Positions 41,998-50,455 of a stretch of DNA of 58,069 bases are shown here, piece by piece (positions within the stretch are counted from its first letter, which is position 1; each line of letters begins with the position of its first letter). The stretch is taken from contig JAFZUS010000075.1 in the NCBI GenBank assembly GCA_017618275.1, positions 1 through 58,069 of the forward strand, in the 5' to 3' direction. The notes beneath the pieces were generated by a model. That model was not told the DNA's origin and did no database searches. It saw only the letters and a list, made by a program, of their open reading frames with translations. This stretch comes from Prevotella sp. Lineage in GTDB: Bacteria; Bacteroidota; Bacteroidia; Bacteroidales; Bacteroidaceae. Position numbers and translations under genes: made by a program.

Positions 41998-43405
41998 TCT
42001 CCAGTCTTCTTGTGCCCTGGTAATCAACCCATTTTTGTTTCTCCAGGTATTGCATGATTAAATCAGTCGTCTGGACGTTCAGTGTCTGGGCTGAGCCTTC
42101 TGGAATCTTACTCGTGGCGGTAATGTAGTTGTTGGTTACCACACGATACTTTCGCTTCATATCGAATTTCTTGCCGTTGGCAGTCAGCAGTTGCACACTC
42201 TTAATCCTGGCAGGATTCAACTTGTCGAGTGTCAACTCACACTTCATACCTCCTACGTACGGGAAACTGACGAGTCTGTTGTTGCTGTAGGTCAACATCA
42301 TTCTCAGTATCTCTTCGCCAGTCAACTCAAGAACGACGGCATGGTTGTCGAAAGGATCCATTTCCAGTACGTCTCGTACTGTGATTTCGCCAGCAGGATG
42401 TGAGTCAAGGCGTACACCACCGGGATTCTCTACGGCAATATCCGCTCCCGTCTCTGCCATAAAGGCATCGCACATCATACAACCCAGTTCTTCACGGGCT
42501 TCAAAAGGCGTTTCTGCTGTAGCCAGCACATGCTTGAACTTGGGGTCTTCACTGAAGTGCTCGACCATCGCCTCGACAAGATGATCCTTTTTCGGATACT
42601 TCTTGATATCGATATATTCTGCCTTCTTGTCGATAATCTTTCCGTCCTCAAGGGTGATAGTGGTGTAGGTGACGCGTCCGAACTTGTTCTTGTTCTGGGT
42701 GATGAGTACACCATTGACAACTTCGTCGCCTTTCAGTTGTGTATGTGTGTGACCGCCGATGATAAGGTCTAACCAGGGGAAGATGTTCGCCATCTCTATG
42801 TCGTCAGGGTAACCCAGATGGGAGAGGAGAATGGTGACATCGCACTGGTCATGTACCCATTTGTAATTGCTGATAGCCTCCAGGGCCGGAGTGAACCAAA
42901 TTCCTTTCAGATTGTCAGGGTGTGTGCTGGGTGTGCCCTGTGCCCCCAGTTGTATTACTCCGATGACACCCACCTTCAAGCCGGCTACGTCGAATATCTG
43001 ATAAGGTACGGTACGGATACCGGCAGAGTCTGTAGAGAAGACATTGGCACAGATATAGCGGAAATTCGAAAGTCCGATGAGGGGCCGAAGCGAATGCACA
43101 TCAAACTCGTGGTTGCCCAGTGTGGAACCGTTGAAACCTACCTGGTTCATCAGTGCCACCATGGGGTAGCCGGAAATCTCGTGTTTGTCGTTCAACGGGT
43201 TGCCCGTACGATTGTCGCCTGCCGAGAACACCAGTAGTGACGGGTCTTCTGTCCGCAGGCTGTCGATGAGTGCGGCTAATTGTGGGAACACACCTATTTG
43301 GGCGTGCATATCGTTGACAGACAAAATGTGAATCTCTCGTTTCTCTGCGTTGACAACTATGGCTAAGGTGAGTGCCAGACACAGGAAGGCAAACTTTTTC
43401 TTCAT
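41984..43405 (-). CDS. 5'-nucleotidase/UshA-family metallophosphoesterase
   Basis: The 473-residue protein has a signal peptide (MKKKFAFLCLALTLAIVVNA) and the two-domain 5'-nucleotidase architecture. The metallophosphatase part carries SVNDMHAQIG (metal Asp and His; usually NDxHG), FSAGDNRTGNPL, LGNHEFDVH, LLSHLGYPDD and IGGHTHTQL. The C-terminal domain, from about residue 300, has GADIAVENPGGVR, VLELTGEEILRML-like and YRVVTNNYI motifs. It should be a periplasmic or surface enzyme that hydrolyses nucleotides or UDP-sugars; the exact substrate is not readable. It has a single-gene transcript from a -7 box at 43439-43446 and overlaps the convergent waaA by 14 bases. Confidence 0.9.
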   Translation of the reverse strand: MKKKFAFLCLALTLAIVVNAEKREIHILSVNDMHAQIGVFPQLAALIDSLRTEDPSLLVFSAGDNRTGNPLNDKHEISGYPMVALMNQVGFNGSTLGNHEFDVHSLRPLIGLSNFRYICANVFSTDSAGIRTVPYQIFDVAGLKVGVIGVIQLGAQGTPSTHPDNLKGIWFTPALEAISNYKWVHDQCDVTILLSHLGYPDDIEMANIFPWLDLIIGGHTHTQLKGDEVVNGVLITQNKNKFGRVTYTTITLEDGKIIDKKAEYIDIKKYPKKDHLVEAMVEHFSEDPKFKHVLATAETPFEAREELGCMMCDAFMAETGADIAVENPGGVRLDSHPAGEITVRDVLEMDPFDNHAVVLELTGEEILRMMLTYSNNRLVSFPYVGGMKCELTLDKLNPARIKSVQLLTANGKKFDMKRKYRVVTNNYITATSKIPEGSAQTLNVQTTDLIMQYLEKQKWVDYQGTRRLEIINK

Positions 43406-43438
43406 TTGTTTTGCGCTAAAAGTTATTAATGCGGCTGC

Positions 43439-43446
43439 AAAGGTAC
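43439..43446 (-). promoter_or_regulatory. -7 box of the nucleotidase gene
   Basis: TACCTTTG on the minus strand, 34 bases before the ATG at 43405; no clear -33 box. Confidence 0.58.
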
Positions 43447-43489
43447 AAAATATTTCTTAAATATAAGCATATATTTTTGATTTCTTAGT

Positions 43490-43497
43490 AACTTTGC
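43490..43497 (+). promoter_or_regulatory. -7 box of the FMN-binding protein gene
   Basis: TAACTTTG, followed by a 60-base AT-rich leader with AAGAAGAAATATG at the start codon. No TTTG at the expected -33 distance. Confidence 0.6.
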
Positions 43498-43559
43498 GGT
43501 CTAAAATAACGAACATCATAAATAAAAGGGAAAATAGATAATTAAATTAAAGAAGAAAT

Positions 43560-43943
43560 ATGAAGAAGTATGTTGTCTTGTTATTGACTGCTGTGGCGCT
43601 GATGAGTGCCGGCAAGCAGGATGGTGCCATTACCAAGGAAGATGGCGCTACTGTTGTGAACACGACCACCATTGCCAAGGATGTGGAAGGCTATAACGGT
43701 CCTGTTCCCTTGAAGATCTACATCAAGAAAAACAAGATCGAGAAGATTGAGATTTTGAAGAACCAGGAGACGCCCAAGTATATGGTAAAGGTGAAGAACG
43801 CTTTGCTGACAGCCTGGAACGGACTGACCGTCAAGGAAGCCAAGGCCAAGAAAGTCGATGGCGTGACGGGTGCCACCTTTACCTCAGAGGCCATTAAGGA
43901 GAATATCCAAAGGGGTCTCGACTACTATCAGAAAAACAAATAA
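43560..43943 (+). CDS. FMN-binding domain protein
   Basis: The 127-residue protein has a signal-like N-terminus (MKKYVVLLLTAVALMSAG) and a single FMN-binding domain like those of NqrC and RnfG. The motif DGVTGATFTS (residues 100-109) matches the flavinylation consensus (S/T)GAT.(S/T), in which the last Thr or Ser is bonded to FMN by ApbE. Extracytoplasmic electron transfer is therefore likely, although no ApbE or quinone-reductase partner is nearby. Monocistronic. The stop codon is part of a bidirectional terminator shared with the convergent transporter gene. Confidence 0.85.
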   Translation: MKKYVVLLLTAVALMSAGKQDGAITKEDGATVVNTTTIAKDVEGYNGPVPLKIYIKKNKIEKIEILKNQETPKYMVKVKNALLTAWNGLTVKEAKAKKVDGVTGATFTSEAIKENIQRGLDYYQKNK

Positions 43944-43966
43944 GGGGTGGACATCACCCCTTATTT
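43938..43966. terminator. Bidirectional terminator overlapping two stop codons
   Basis: AAATAAGGGGTG (43938-43949) pairs perfectly with CACCCCTTATTT (43955-43966) around a 5-base loop. A-rich and T-rich flanks suit either strand. The stem contains the stops of both convergent genes (TAA at 43941-43943; TGA at 43956-43954 on the minus strand). Confidence 0.88.
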
Positions 43967-44925
43967 GTTCTCCGATGCTGCCATATCTCTACCGAATTGA
44001 CGATGTTCTGCCAGAGGATGTAGCAGCCAGGGCCTACACTCGACAGGGGATTCAGGTAGGTGTAGGCCATCCAGATGGCAAAGGCCGTGTTCTTTTGTCC
44101 CAATGCCTGACCCGCTTCCTGTGTATGGTTGAAATAATGGCCGATGAAGCGTCCCACGGCAAATTGTACGATACACATCATCAGTCCGAGGATGGCAATG
44201 GCCATCAGCAGCGTGAGTGTCGTGTTGGAGTGGACGATATTCTTCACTGTCGTGCCAGTGACAATCATCAACGAACAGCCCCAGAGGTAGTAGGAGAGGT
44301 CCTTGATGGAAATCACCTTCTGATGCAGGCGGTGGGCATGGTGCTTGACGATATAGGCCAGCAGCATCGGCACAAGCAGTACAATCGCCACCTCATAGAG
44401 TATCTTATAGAAGGCAGCCCAGAAAGTCATGTCCGTCCCTTTCTCGATGAGTGGGAAACACACAGGCACCATCATCGCTGTGATGAAGTTGGAGATAAAG
44501 GTGTAGGTGGTCATCTGTTCCAGTGAACCTCCAAGTTTCTGGGTGACGACGGCTGCGGCTGCAGCGCAGGGCGCAATCACACACATCAGGATGGCTTCCA
44601 TCAGGATGAGACTGTCGCCTTTCATCGAAAAACCCAGAATCAGACCCATCAACAGACCAATAAATAGCAGTTGGAACATGCTCACCCAGAAGTGCCATGT
44701 CACGGGACGCAGTTTGTGGAAGTCCACCTTGCAGAAGGTGACAAAGAGAATCAGGAACATGAACATCGGGAGGATGGCGTCGAAGATGGGGTCAAAGAAC
44801 TCCGCTGCCGACTCCAATTGCGGTGTAAAGGCGAAGATGAGATAAAGCAGACAGCCCGTTCCCATGGAAACGGGCAGTGTCCAGTCTTTCAGGAACCTGA
44901 TGACAGTCGAGTCGTCACTCCTCAT
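43954..44925 (-). CDS. BASS-type (bile acid:sodium symporter family) transporter
   Basis: The 323-residue integral membrane protein has about nine or ten hydrophobic helices (for example MFMFLILFVTF, LLFIGLLMGLILGF, EVAIVLLVPMLLAYIV, LTLLMAIAILGLMMCIV). It has a cluster of small residues, MCVIAPCAAAAAVVTQKLGG, and a LGQKNTAFAIWMAYTYLNPLSSVGP segment late in the protein; both are typical of the BASS/SBF fold, including the crossover-helix region. Substrate is unknown: bile acids, ketoacids or organic anions are all possible. It overlaps the upstream gamma-carbonic anhydrase gene by 11 bases (44915-44925), so it is translated from the same operon. Confidence 0.82.
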   Translation of the reverse strand: MRSDDSTVIRFLKDWTLPVSMGTGCLLYLIFAFTPQLESAAEFFDPIFDAILPMFMFLILFVTFCKVDFHKLRPVTWHFWVSMFQLLFIGLLMGLILGFSMKGDSLILMEAILMCVIAPCAAAAAVVTQKLGGSLEQMTTYTFISNFITAMMVPVCFPLIEKGTDMTFWAAFYKILYEVAIVLLVPMLLAYIVKHHAHRLHQKVISIKDLSYYLWGCSLMIVTGTTVKNIVHSNTTLTLLMAIAILGLMMCIVQFAVGRFIGHYFNHTQEAGQALGQKNTAFAIWMAYTYLNPLSSVGPGCYILWQNIVNSVEIWQHRRTNKG

Positions 44926-45421
44926 TCAGGTAATATTTCGAATATGCCACGTAGTGCTTGGCGTTGTCCGTCTGTCCGGGACTGACGGGCTTGAGGTATT
45001 TGGCCGGTACACCGCCCCAAATCTCATGAGGAGGGATCTTCGTGTTCTGCAATACCAGTGCCCCTGCCGCCACGATGGCTCCCTCGCCAATCTCACAGTT
45101 GTCGAGCAAGGTACTGCCCATGCCTATCAGGGCGCCGTCGTGAATGGTGCATGCATGTACGGTGACATTATGCCCTATGGTCACATCGCTGCCGATATGG
45201 GTGGGACCAGTGTCGTGGGTCACATGTACACAACTGCCATCCTGCACATTCGTACGGTCACCGATGGTGATGGGAGCCACGTCGCCACGCACCACGGCAT
45301 TGAACCATACCGAGCATTCGTCGCCCATGGTCACATCGCCTACGATGGTGGCATTCTCACTGAAATAACAGTCTTTGCCCCATTTGGGCGAAAGACCTCT
45401 GTAACTTTTTATGAGTGCCAT
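44915..45421 (-). CDS. Gamma-class carbonic anhydrase family protein
   Basis: The 168-residue protein is a left-handed beta-helix of hexapeptide repeats: ENATIVGDVTMGDECSVWFNAVVRGD, then VTIGHNVTVHACTI. It ends in a C-terminal helix (EIWGGVPAKYLKPVSPGQ). The zinc-ligand histidines sit where expected (HVTHD, IGHNVTVHA). It fits the YrdA/PaaY-like gamma-carbonic anhydrase group; hydration of CO2 is possible, although many such proteins are inactive or act on other substrates. The start overlaps the upstream lipoprotein stop by one base, and the 3' end overlaps the transporter start. Confidence 0.88.
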   Translation of the reverse strand: MALIKSYRGLSPKWGKDCYFSENATIVGDVTMGDECSVWFNAVVRGDVAPITIGDRTNVQDGSCVHVTHDTGPTHIGSDVTIGHNVTVHACTIHDGALIGMGSTLLDNCEIGEGAIVAAGALVLQNTKIPPHEIWGGVPAKYLKPVSPGQTDNAKHYVAYSKYYLNEE

Positions 45422-46056
45422 TAGTATATGCTGTATTCTATGATGCCGTCGTCGGCAGTTTCCTCCTGCTGTTGCTTGCCTTTCTTCTCAAGGTAGAGCA
45501 TCATACTGTTTTTCCAATTCATCTTGTGGGTCTCGTCAATGAAATTGCCAATGAACCATTCGCCCCGTTCAAAGACCAACTCCAGTTGTACCTTCGTCTG
45601 ACTGCCTAAGTTGTGCAGGATAAAGAAGGCGTTGGCATGGGTGTCGTCTTTTATGTCGACCTTCAAGCCGCTGATGGTGATTTTCCCCCAGTCCTGTCCC
45701 ATGATCCAGTAGTCTGAATCAAAGAAACCTCCTCTGCCCATGTTCTCAGCGTCTTTCGAGTTGACCATCTGCACAAGGGTATTCCATTCCGAGGTACAGT
45801 AGGCATCATCCAGTTGGTCGTTGGACGGGGGGATGTCATTGATTTCCGGGTAGGCCTCAGCCACGGCTGCATAGATGGCCTTTACGCGGTCTGTAATCAA
45901 TTCGGGATCGGCACTGTCCTTTGTCTGTCCATTGCCAGTTGCGACTTCTTCCACAGGCGGCGCATCATTCCCCAGGGGGATGATGTTGGCTTTGTCCTTG
46001 TTGCTGCAACTTGCCAGCGCCATGAGGAAGCAGCAGATTAGAAAGTTTTTTTTCAT
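45421..46056 (-). CDS. DUF3828-like lipoprotein
   Basis: The 211-residue lipoprotein has a signal peptide with lipobox LASC (Cys at about residue 17) followed by SNKDK. The mature part contains VKAIYAAVAEAY, LDDAYCTSEWNTLV, a GGFFDSDYWIMGQDWGK segment and a C-terminal beta region (KVQLELVFERGEWFIGNFID). It resembles DUF3828-type small lipoproteins of Bacteroidetes, of unknown function. It is first in a three-gene overlapping operon with the carbonic anhydrase and transporter, from a -7 box at 46082-46089. Confidence 0.78.
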   Translation of the reverse strand: MKKNFLICCFLMALASCSNKDKANIIPLGNDAPPVEEVATGNGQTKDSADPELITDRVKAIYAAVAEAYPEINDIPPSNDQLDDAYCTSEWNTLVQMVNSKDAENMGRGGFFDSDYWIMGQDWGKITISGLKVDIKDDTHANAFFILHNLGSQTKVQLELVFERGEWFIGNFIDETHKMNWKNSMMLYLEKKGKQQQEETADDGIIEYSIY

Positions 46057-46081
46057 ATTTTTAGTTTTGATGGTAATGTCG

Positions 46082-46089
46082 CAAAAGTA
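46082..46089 (-). promoter_or_regulatory. -7 box of the lipoprotein operon
   Basis: TACTTTTG on the minus strand, 26 bases before the ATG at 46056. Its expected -33 region is occupied by the mdh terminator hairpin. Confidence 0.62.
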
Positions 46090-46122
46090 AAGAGAGCAGC
46101 ATGGTGAACCACACTGCTCTCT
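46089..46122 (-). terminator. mdh terminator
   Basis: AGAGAGCAG (46091-46099) pairs with CTGCTCTCT (46114-46122). On the minus strand the stem is followed by TTACTTTTGC. It lies 14 bases past the mdh stop and abuts the downstream operon's promoter. Confidence 0.8.
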
Positions 46123-46135
46123 CGTATAGAATCAA

Positions 46136-47125
46136 TTACAGGTTCGGATTGATCTTGCTCCACTCAGAGATAGGAGGAACAATGTTCAGCGTCACCAGTT
46201 CGTCGCGCATCTTGCAGAGGTGCTCGTAACTCTGGTCGAGTTTGGCATTCTCCTCAGCAGTACCCTGAGGAACCTCGAACTTGGCACCCTCGGCAGTCAT
46301 GGTGGTCTTCATGGCCATCATGATGTGGTCGTACTTGTCGGTCTTCACGTACGTTCCGACGGGGAAGCGGAATGGCTCACCACCCATGGCAGCACGGATC
46401 ATCTCCACAGAGAGGTAGGCTGGGCTCTGGAAAGAAGAGCGTCCACGGAGTTCGATGATCTTGGCACCACCCTTGGTCACGTCGACCTTCATCTGCTCCC
46501 ACTCCTCAGCGGGGAACTCAGCGGTACCGATGATGTCGGTCAGTTTGCGGCCTGCAATCTCCACGTGGCTGCCGAAGACGGCCATCTGCTCACCGTGGCC
46601 ACCGTAGGTAGCGCAACCGGTGATCTGGTTCTGCATCACACCGAACTTCTTGGCCAGTGCACTCTGCAGACGGGTTGTGTCGAGACCAGCGAGGGTTGTC
46701 ACCTGACCCGGCTTCAAACCAGAGTAGAGCAGTGTTACCAGACCAGTGAGGTCGGCGGGGTTGAAGATGATGACGACGTGCTTCACGTCAGGACAGAACT
46801 TCTTGATGTTCTGACCCAGTTCCTCGGCAATCTTACAGTTGCCGGCGAGCAGATCCTCACGGGTCATACCGGCCTTACGGGGTGCACCACCTGAAGAGAT
46901 GATGTACTTGGCGTTCTTGAATGCTTCCTCAGCATCGGTGGTAGCCACAATGTTCACATCGTCGAAGCCACTCTGGCGCATTTCCTCTGCCACACCTTCG
47001 GGAGAGAATACGTCATACAGACAGATTTCACTTGTCAGACCCATCATCAGGGCGGTCTGAGCCATGTTCGAACCAATCATGCCGGCTGCGCCGACGATGG
47101 TTAATTTCTCATTTGTTAATGCCAT
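46136..47125 (-). CDS. mdh: Malate dehydrogenase
   Basis: The enzyme interconverts malate and oxaloacetate with NAD. The 329-residue protein has the Rossmann GxxGxxG motif (TIVGAAGMIGSN, about 9-20), the substrate loop with APRKAGMTREDLL (about 81-93), IIFNPADLTG and the catalytic His in TYGGHGEQMAVFG (about 185-197). In Bacteroidales it belongs to the reductive branch toward fumarate and succinate. Monocistronic, with -7 box 47162-47169 and a terminator at 46089-46122. Confidence 0.96.
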   Translation of the reverse strand: MALTNEKLTIVGAAGMIGSNMAQTALMMGLTSEICLYDVFSPEGVAEEMRQSGFDDVNIVATTDAEEAFKNAKYIISSGGAPRKAGMTREDLLAGNCKIAEELGQNIKKFCPDVKHVVIIFNPADLTGLVTLLYSGLKPGQVTTLAGLDTTRLQSALAKKFGVMQNQITGCATYGGHGEQMAVFGSHVEIAGRKLTDIIGTAEFPAEEWEQMKVDVTKGGAKIIELRGRSSFQSPAYLSVEMIRAAMGGEPFRFPVGTYVKTDKYDHIMMAMKTTMTAEGAKFEVPQGTAEENAKLDQSYEHLCKMRDELVTLNIVPPISEWSKINPNL

Positions 47126-47161
47126 AATTGTATTATTACGTTTTAATTATCAAAAGTGCTG

Positions 47162-47169
47162 CAAAGTTA
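47162..47169 (-). promoter_or_regulatory. -7 box of mdh
   Basis: TAACTTTG on the minus strand, 37 bases before the ATG at 47125; no clear -33 box. Confidence 0.62.
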
Positions 47170-47202
47170 CGAAAAAAAATGGGTTCCACCTTTTTTTTTG
47201 TA

Positions 47203-47233
47203 TTAATCTGTGTTAATCTGTATAATCTGTGGC
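47203..47233. repeat. AATCTGTGT/AATCTGTAT short tandem repeat
   Basis: Three imperfect copies of a 10-base unit TAATCTGTGT lie between the divergent mdh and aminopeptidase promoters. It may be a dispersed repeat; no function is visible. Confidence 0.6.
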
Positions 47234-47243
47234 TAATTCTTTG

Positions 47244-47251
47244 TACCTTTG
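47244..47251 (+). promoter_or_regulatory. -7 box of the aminopeptidase P gene
   Basis: TACCTTTG, 29 bases before the ATG at 47281; -33 is not TTTG. Confidence 0.62.
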
Positions 47252-47280
47252 TAAAGTCGGAATTACAAAATGAATAGAAA

Positions 47281-49050
47281 ATGAATATTAATCAGCGAAT
47301 ACACGACTTGCGCGAGGTGATGCAGAGAGAGCATCTCGCCGCCTTTATCTTCCCCAGTACAGACCCCCATCAGAGCGAATATGTGGCCGGCCACTGGAAG
47401 GGGCGCGAGTTTATTTCGGGTTTCAACGGCTCGGCCGGAACGGCAGTAGTGACAATGACGTCGGCTGCCCTCTGGACGGACTCCCGTTATTTCATCGCTG
47501 CCGAAGCGCAGTTGAGAGGCACCGAGTATCAGTTGATGCGTCTGAAGATAGAAGGCACCCCCACCATCGCTGAGTGGATAGGCCGCGAGTGCGGCCCTGG
47601 GGCCGATGTGGCCATCGACGGTACGTGCAGCGCCGCCAGCAGTGTGCAGGAACTGATAACCGACCTCCGCAAGCAGGGCGGTATCACCCTCCGTACCAAT
47701 CTCGACCCGCTTGCACTAATATGGAAAGATCGCCCGACTATCCCGGAGAATCCGGTGGAGATCTATCCTATGGAGTATGCCGGTGAGGCGGCTCACGACA
47801 AGATTACCCGTATTCGCAAGGCCCTGAGACAAAAGCATGCTGACGGTATGCTGATGGCGGCCCTTGATGATATTGCCTGGACACTGAATCTCCGAGGTTC
47901 TGACGTGCATTGCAATCCCGTCTTCGTCAGTTATCTGCTCATCTCTTCGCAGGATGCGACACTTTATATAAATAAGGTGAAACTCTCGCCAGAGGTGTTG
48001 GCTTACCTGAAAGCCGAAGGGGTAGGGGTGGCACCCTACGAGGATGTGCGCAAGGGATTGAAGGATTATTTCGAATACAATATCCTGCTCGACCCCGACG
48101 AGGTGAACTATACGCTTTTCAAGTCCGTGACCCGTGAGATTGTCAAGGCAGAGTCGCCTGTCAAGCGGATGAAGACCGTCAAGAATGAAAGGGAGATAGC
48201 GGGTTTTAAGTCGGCGATGCTGCGTGACGGCATCGCCATGACCCAGTTCCTCTACTGGCTCAGTCATCAGCAGCCAGAAACCCTTACCGAGATTTCCGTT
48301 TCCGACAAACTTACTGCGCTGAGAGCCGAACAGCCGCTCTATCGCGACATCTCCTTCGACACCATCGCCGGTTATCAGGCACATGGCGCCATTGTCCACT
48401 ATGAGGCCACGCCTGAGACAGATATTCCTTTGCAGGCCGAGGGTTTCCTGCTGCTTGACAGCGGCGCCCAGTACCTCGATGGTACCACCGACATCACCCG
48501 TACCATCCCCCTCGGTCCCCTCACCGACGAACAACGGCGTGTCTATACGCTTGTGCTCAAGGGGCATATCCAGATAGAACTCTGCAAGTTCCCCTCGGGT
48601 GCCAGTGGTACCCAACTTGATGTCCTCGCCCGTCAGGCCCTGTGGCGTGAGGGCCTCAACTACCTGCACGGCACGGGTCACGGTGTAGGCACCTACCTCA
48701 ATGTCCATGAGGGTCCTCATCAGATCCGCATGGAGTGGAAACCCGCTCCCCTCGTGGCAGGGATGACCGTCACCGACGAGCCTGGTATCTATCTTGAGGG
48801 TAAGTTCGGGGTGCGCATTGAGAACACGTTGCTTATCACCCCCTACAAGCAGACGGAATTCGGTCAGTTCTTCCAGTTCGAGTCGCTCACCCTCTGTCCC
48901 ATCGACAAGTCGCCCATCATTGCCGACCTGCTGACACCTGAGGAAACCGACTGGCTCAATGACTACCACCAGCGTGTCTTTGACACCCTCTCACCCCATC
49001 TTACCCCTGATGAGGCCGCCTGGCTCCGTACAGCCTGTGCCCCGTTATAG
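47281..49050 (+). CDS. Xaa-Pro aminopeptidase (M24 family)
   Basis: The 589-residue protein has the three-part aminopeptidase P layout of eukaryote-like length: two N-terminal creatinase-type domains (HLAAFIFPSTDPHQSEYV, ALWTDSRYFIAAEAQL) and a C-terminal M24 pita-bread catalytic domain. The metal ligands are visible: Asp in LLDSGAQYLDGTTDITRT, His in HGTGHGVGTYL, Glu in TVTDEPGIYLEG and Glu in GVRIENTLLI. It removes the N-terminal residue from peptides with proline at position 2. No signal peptide, so it should be cytoplasmic and involved in peptide use. Followed after about 50 bases by the histidine-phosphatase pair. Confidence 0.94.
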   Translation: MNINQRIHDLREVMQREHLAAFIFPSTDPHQSEYVAGHWKGREFISGFNGSAGTAVVTMTSAALWTDSRYFIAAEAQLRGTEYQLMRLKIEGTPTIAEWIGRECGPGADVAIDGTCSAASSVQELITDLRKQGGITLRTNLDPLALIWKDRPTIPENPVEIYPMEYAGEAAHDKITRIRKALRQKHADGMLMAALDDIAWTLNLRGSDVHCNPVFVSYLLISSQDATLYINKVKLSPEVLAYLKAEGVGVAPYEDVRKGLKDYFEYNILLDPDEVNYTLFKSVTREIVKAESPVKRMKTVKNEREIAGFKSAMLRDGIAMTQFLYWLSHQQPETLTEISVSDKLTALRAEQPLYRDISFDTIAGYQAHGAIVHYEATPETDIPLQAEGFLLLDSGAQYLDGTTDITRTIPLGPLTDEQRRVYTLVLKGHIQIELCKFPSGASGTQLDVLARQALWREGLNYLHGTGHGVGTYLNVHEGPHQIRMEWKPAPLVAGMTVTDEPGIYLEGKFGVRIENTLLITPYKQTEFGQFFQFESLTLCPIDKSPIIADLLTPEETDWLNDYHQRVFDTLSPHLTPDEAAWLRTACAPL

Positions 49051-49099
49051 GTGCTTCATGTGAAGAACAAAAAGTTTATTATTATAAATAAGGTAGAAA

Positions 49100-50446
49100 G
49101 TGGAATATTCTTACACATCCATCGTCTATAGATTGACACGGTTTTTCGTTAGCGCCTTGCTGCTGACGAGTGTCGTGACGGCAGCGGGACAGACCGTTGC
49201 CGAGGAGTTGTTGGCCGATCCGAACCGGGCGGCAGGTTATTTCTATGGCCTTCCCGTAGGTAAGGTGCCGAAGGATACACCAGCCCCAGAGGGCAAGAAA
49301 CCATACTATATCAACCGATACGGCTGTCCCTCATCCTATTACCGTGAGTCGAGCGACTTGTACGAGGCTCCCTGCGCCACATTTGCCAAAGCCGACAGCC
49401 TGGGCAAGTTGACGAAGTTGGGACAGGATGTGAAGAGGCGGCTCGACCTGATACGTCGTGATGCCCAGGGACGTACAGGTGAACTCACGGCAAAGGGGGC
49501 TCAGCAGAGCCGCGAGTTGATGCGCCAGTTGGTGATGCGGTTCCCCGATGTCTTTATCTCCGACGTCTATTGCAGCGGACGCAGCATCGTGCAGAACAAC
49601 TGTCTGATGACGGTCGAGGAGGCCTTGTTGCAGTTGTCGACGATGATCCAGCCCTTCGAGTCGAGCCTCTCGTCGTCGCATCGGGCAGACTGGTACATGG
49701 ACCCTCGTGACAAGAAACTCGAGGAGCAGTGCTGGGACTCGCTGACACTTGCCCACTACAATCGGTTCCTGTCGCTCAATACGGGTAATGCGCGGCTGAT
49801 GGAGTTGCTCTTCAATGACCAGAATTTCCTGATTCAGACAGTCGATCCCGAGACGTTAAGCCGTCAACTCATTGTTCTCGCAGGCAGCATCCAGCATACC
49901 GACCTCTCTGGCAGTGTGAAACTCTTCGACCTCTTCACGCCAGTCGAGATTATGAGTCACTGGAAGAAACTGAACGCCAGGAACTATATCCAGAACGGCG
50001 CGTGCAGCCTGAACGGCGGCACACAACCCTTTATACAGCGTTCTACCCTGCGCAGCATGATCCACATGGGCGACAGTTTGCAGACAAGCCCTACTCCCAT
50101 CGTACACTTGCGATACACCACCGAGAACGTTGTGATGGCGCTGGCCTGTCTGATGGAACTTGACAATTGCGGCCTGCAGACCGACGACCTCAATGCGCTG
50201 GGTGATATGGGCTGGGTGAACTACCGCATCGCCCCCCTTGGCGGAAGCATCATGATGGTTTTCTATCGCCATGATCCAGACGATCCCGACAAACTTGTAA
50301 AGGTGCTGCTCAACGGTCAGGAGGCCCGTCTGCCCATTGAGAGCGACTGCGCCCCTTACTACCATTGGAACGATGTGAAGCGCTACTACCTGCGCAAACT
50401 CTACCGTTACGAGAATACCCGACTGAATGAGGAGGCGAATAAGTAA
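49100..50446 (+). CDS. Secreted histidine-phosphatase paralogue lacking catalytic residues
   Basis: The 448-residue protein starts at GTG (49100); the signal peptide follows (core FFVSALLLTSVVTAAG). It is collinear with the next gene through GKKPYYI, VMRFPDVFISD, WYMDPRDKKLEEQ, NGACSLNGG, LNGQEARLPIESDCAPYYHW. At the RHG motif, where the neighbour has HYGRHGSRY, it reads RYGCPSSYY, and at the second catalytic site LRFGHETVL becomes LRYTTENVV. Both histidines and the phosphate-binding Arg are therefore lost, in frame and without stops, which suggests a pseudoenzyme retained for binding or regulation. It is 9 bases from the active-looking copy. Confidence 0.82.
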   Translation: MEYSYTSIVYRLTRFFVSALLLTSVVTAAGQTVAEELLADPNRAAGYFYGLPVGKVPKDTPAPEGKKPYYINRYGCPSSYYRESSDLYEAPCATFAKADSLGKLTKLGQDVKRRLDLIRRDAQGRTGELTAKGAQQSRELMRQLVMRFPDVFISDVYCSGRSIVQNNCLMTVEEALLQLSTMIQPFESSLSSSHRADWYMDPRDKKLEEQCWDSLTLAHYNRFLSLNTGNARLMELLFNDQNFLIQTVDPETLSRQLIVLAGSIQHTDLSGSVKLFDLFTPVEIMSHWKKLNARNYIQNGACSLNGGTQPFIQRSTLRSMIHMGDSLQTSPTPIVHLRYTTENVVMALACLMELDNCGLQTDDLNALGDMGWVNYRIAPLGGSIMMVFYRHDPDDPDKLVKVLLNGQEARLPIESDCAPYYHWNDVKRYYLRKLYRYENTRLNEEANK

Positions 50447-50455
50447 AACTGAAAA

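Noticed and set aside
47716-48969. 417-codon open frame on the minus strand
   Set aside because: It is antisense to the aminopeptidase P gene, which has all metal ligands; no motif in the antisense product.
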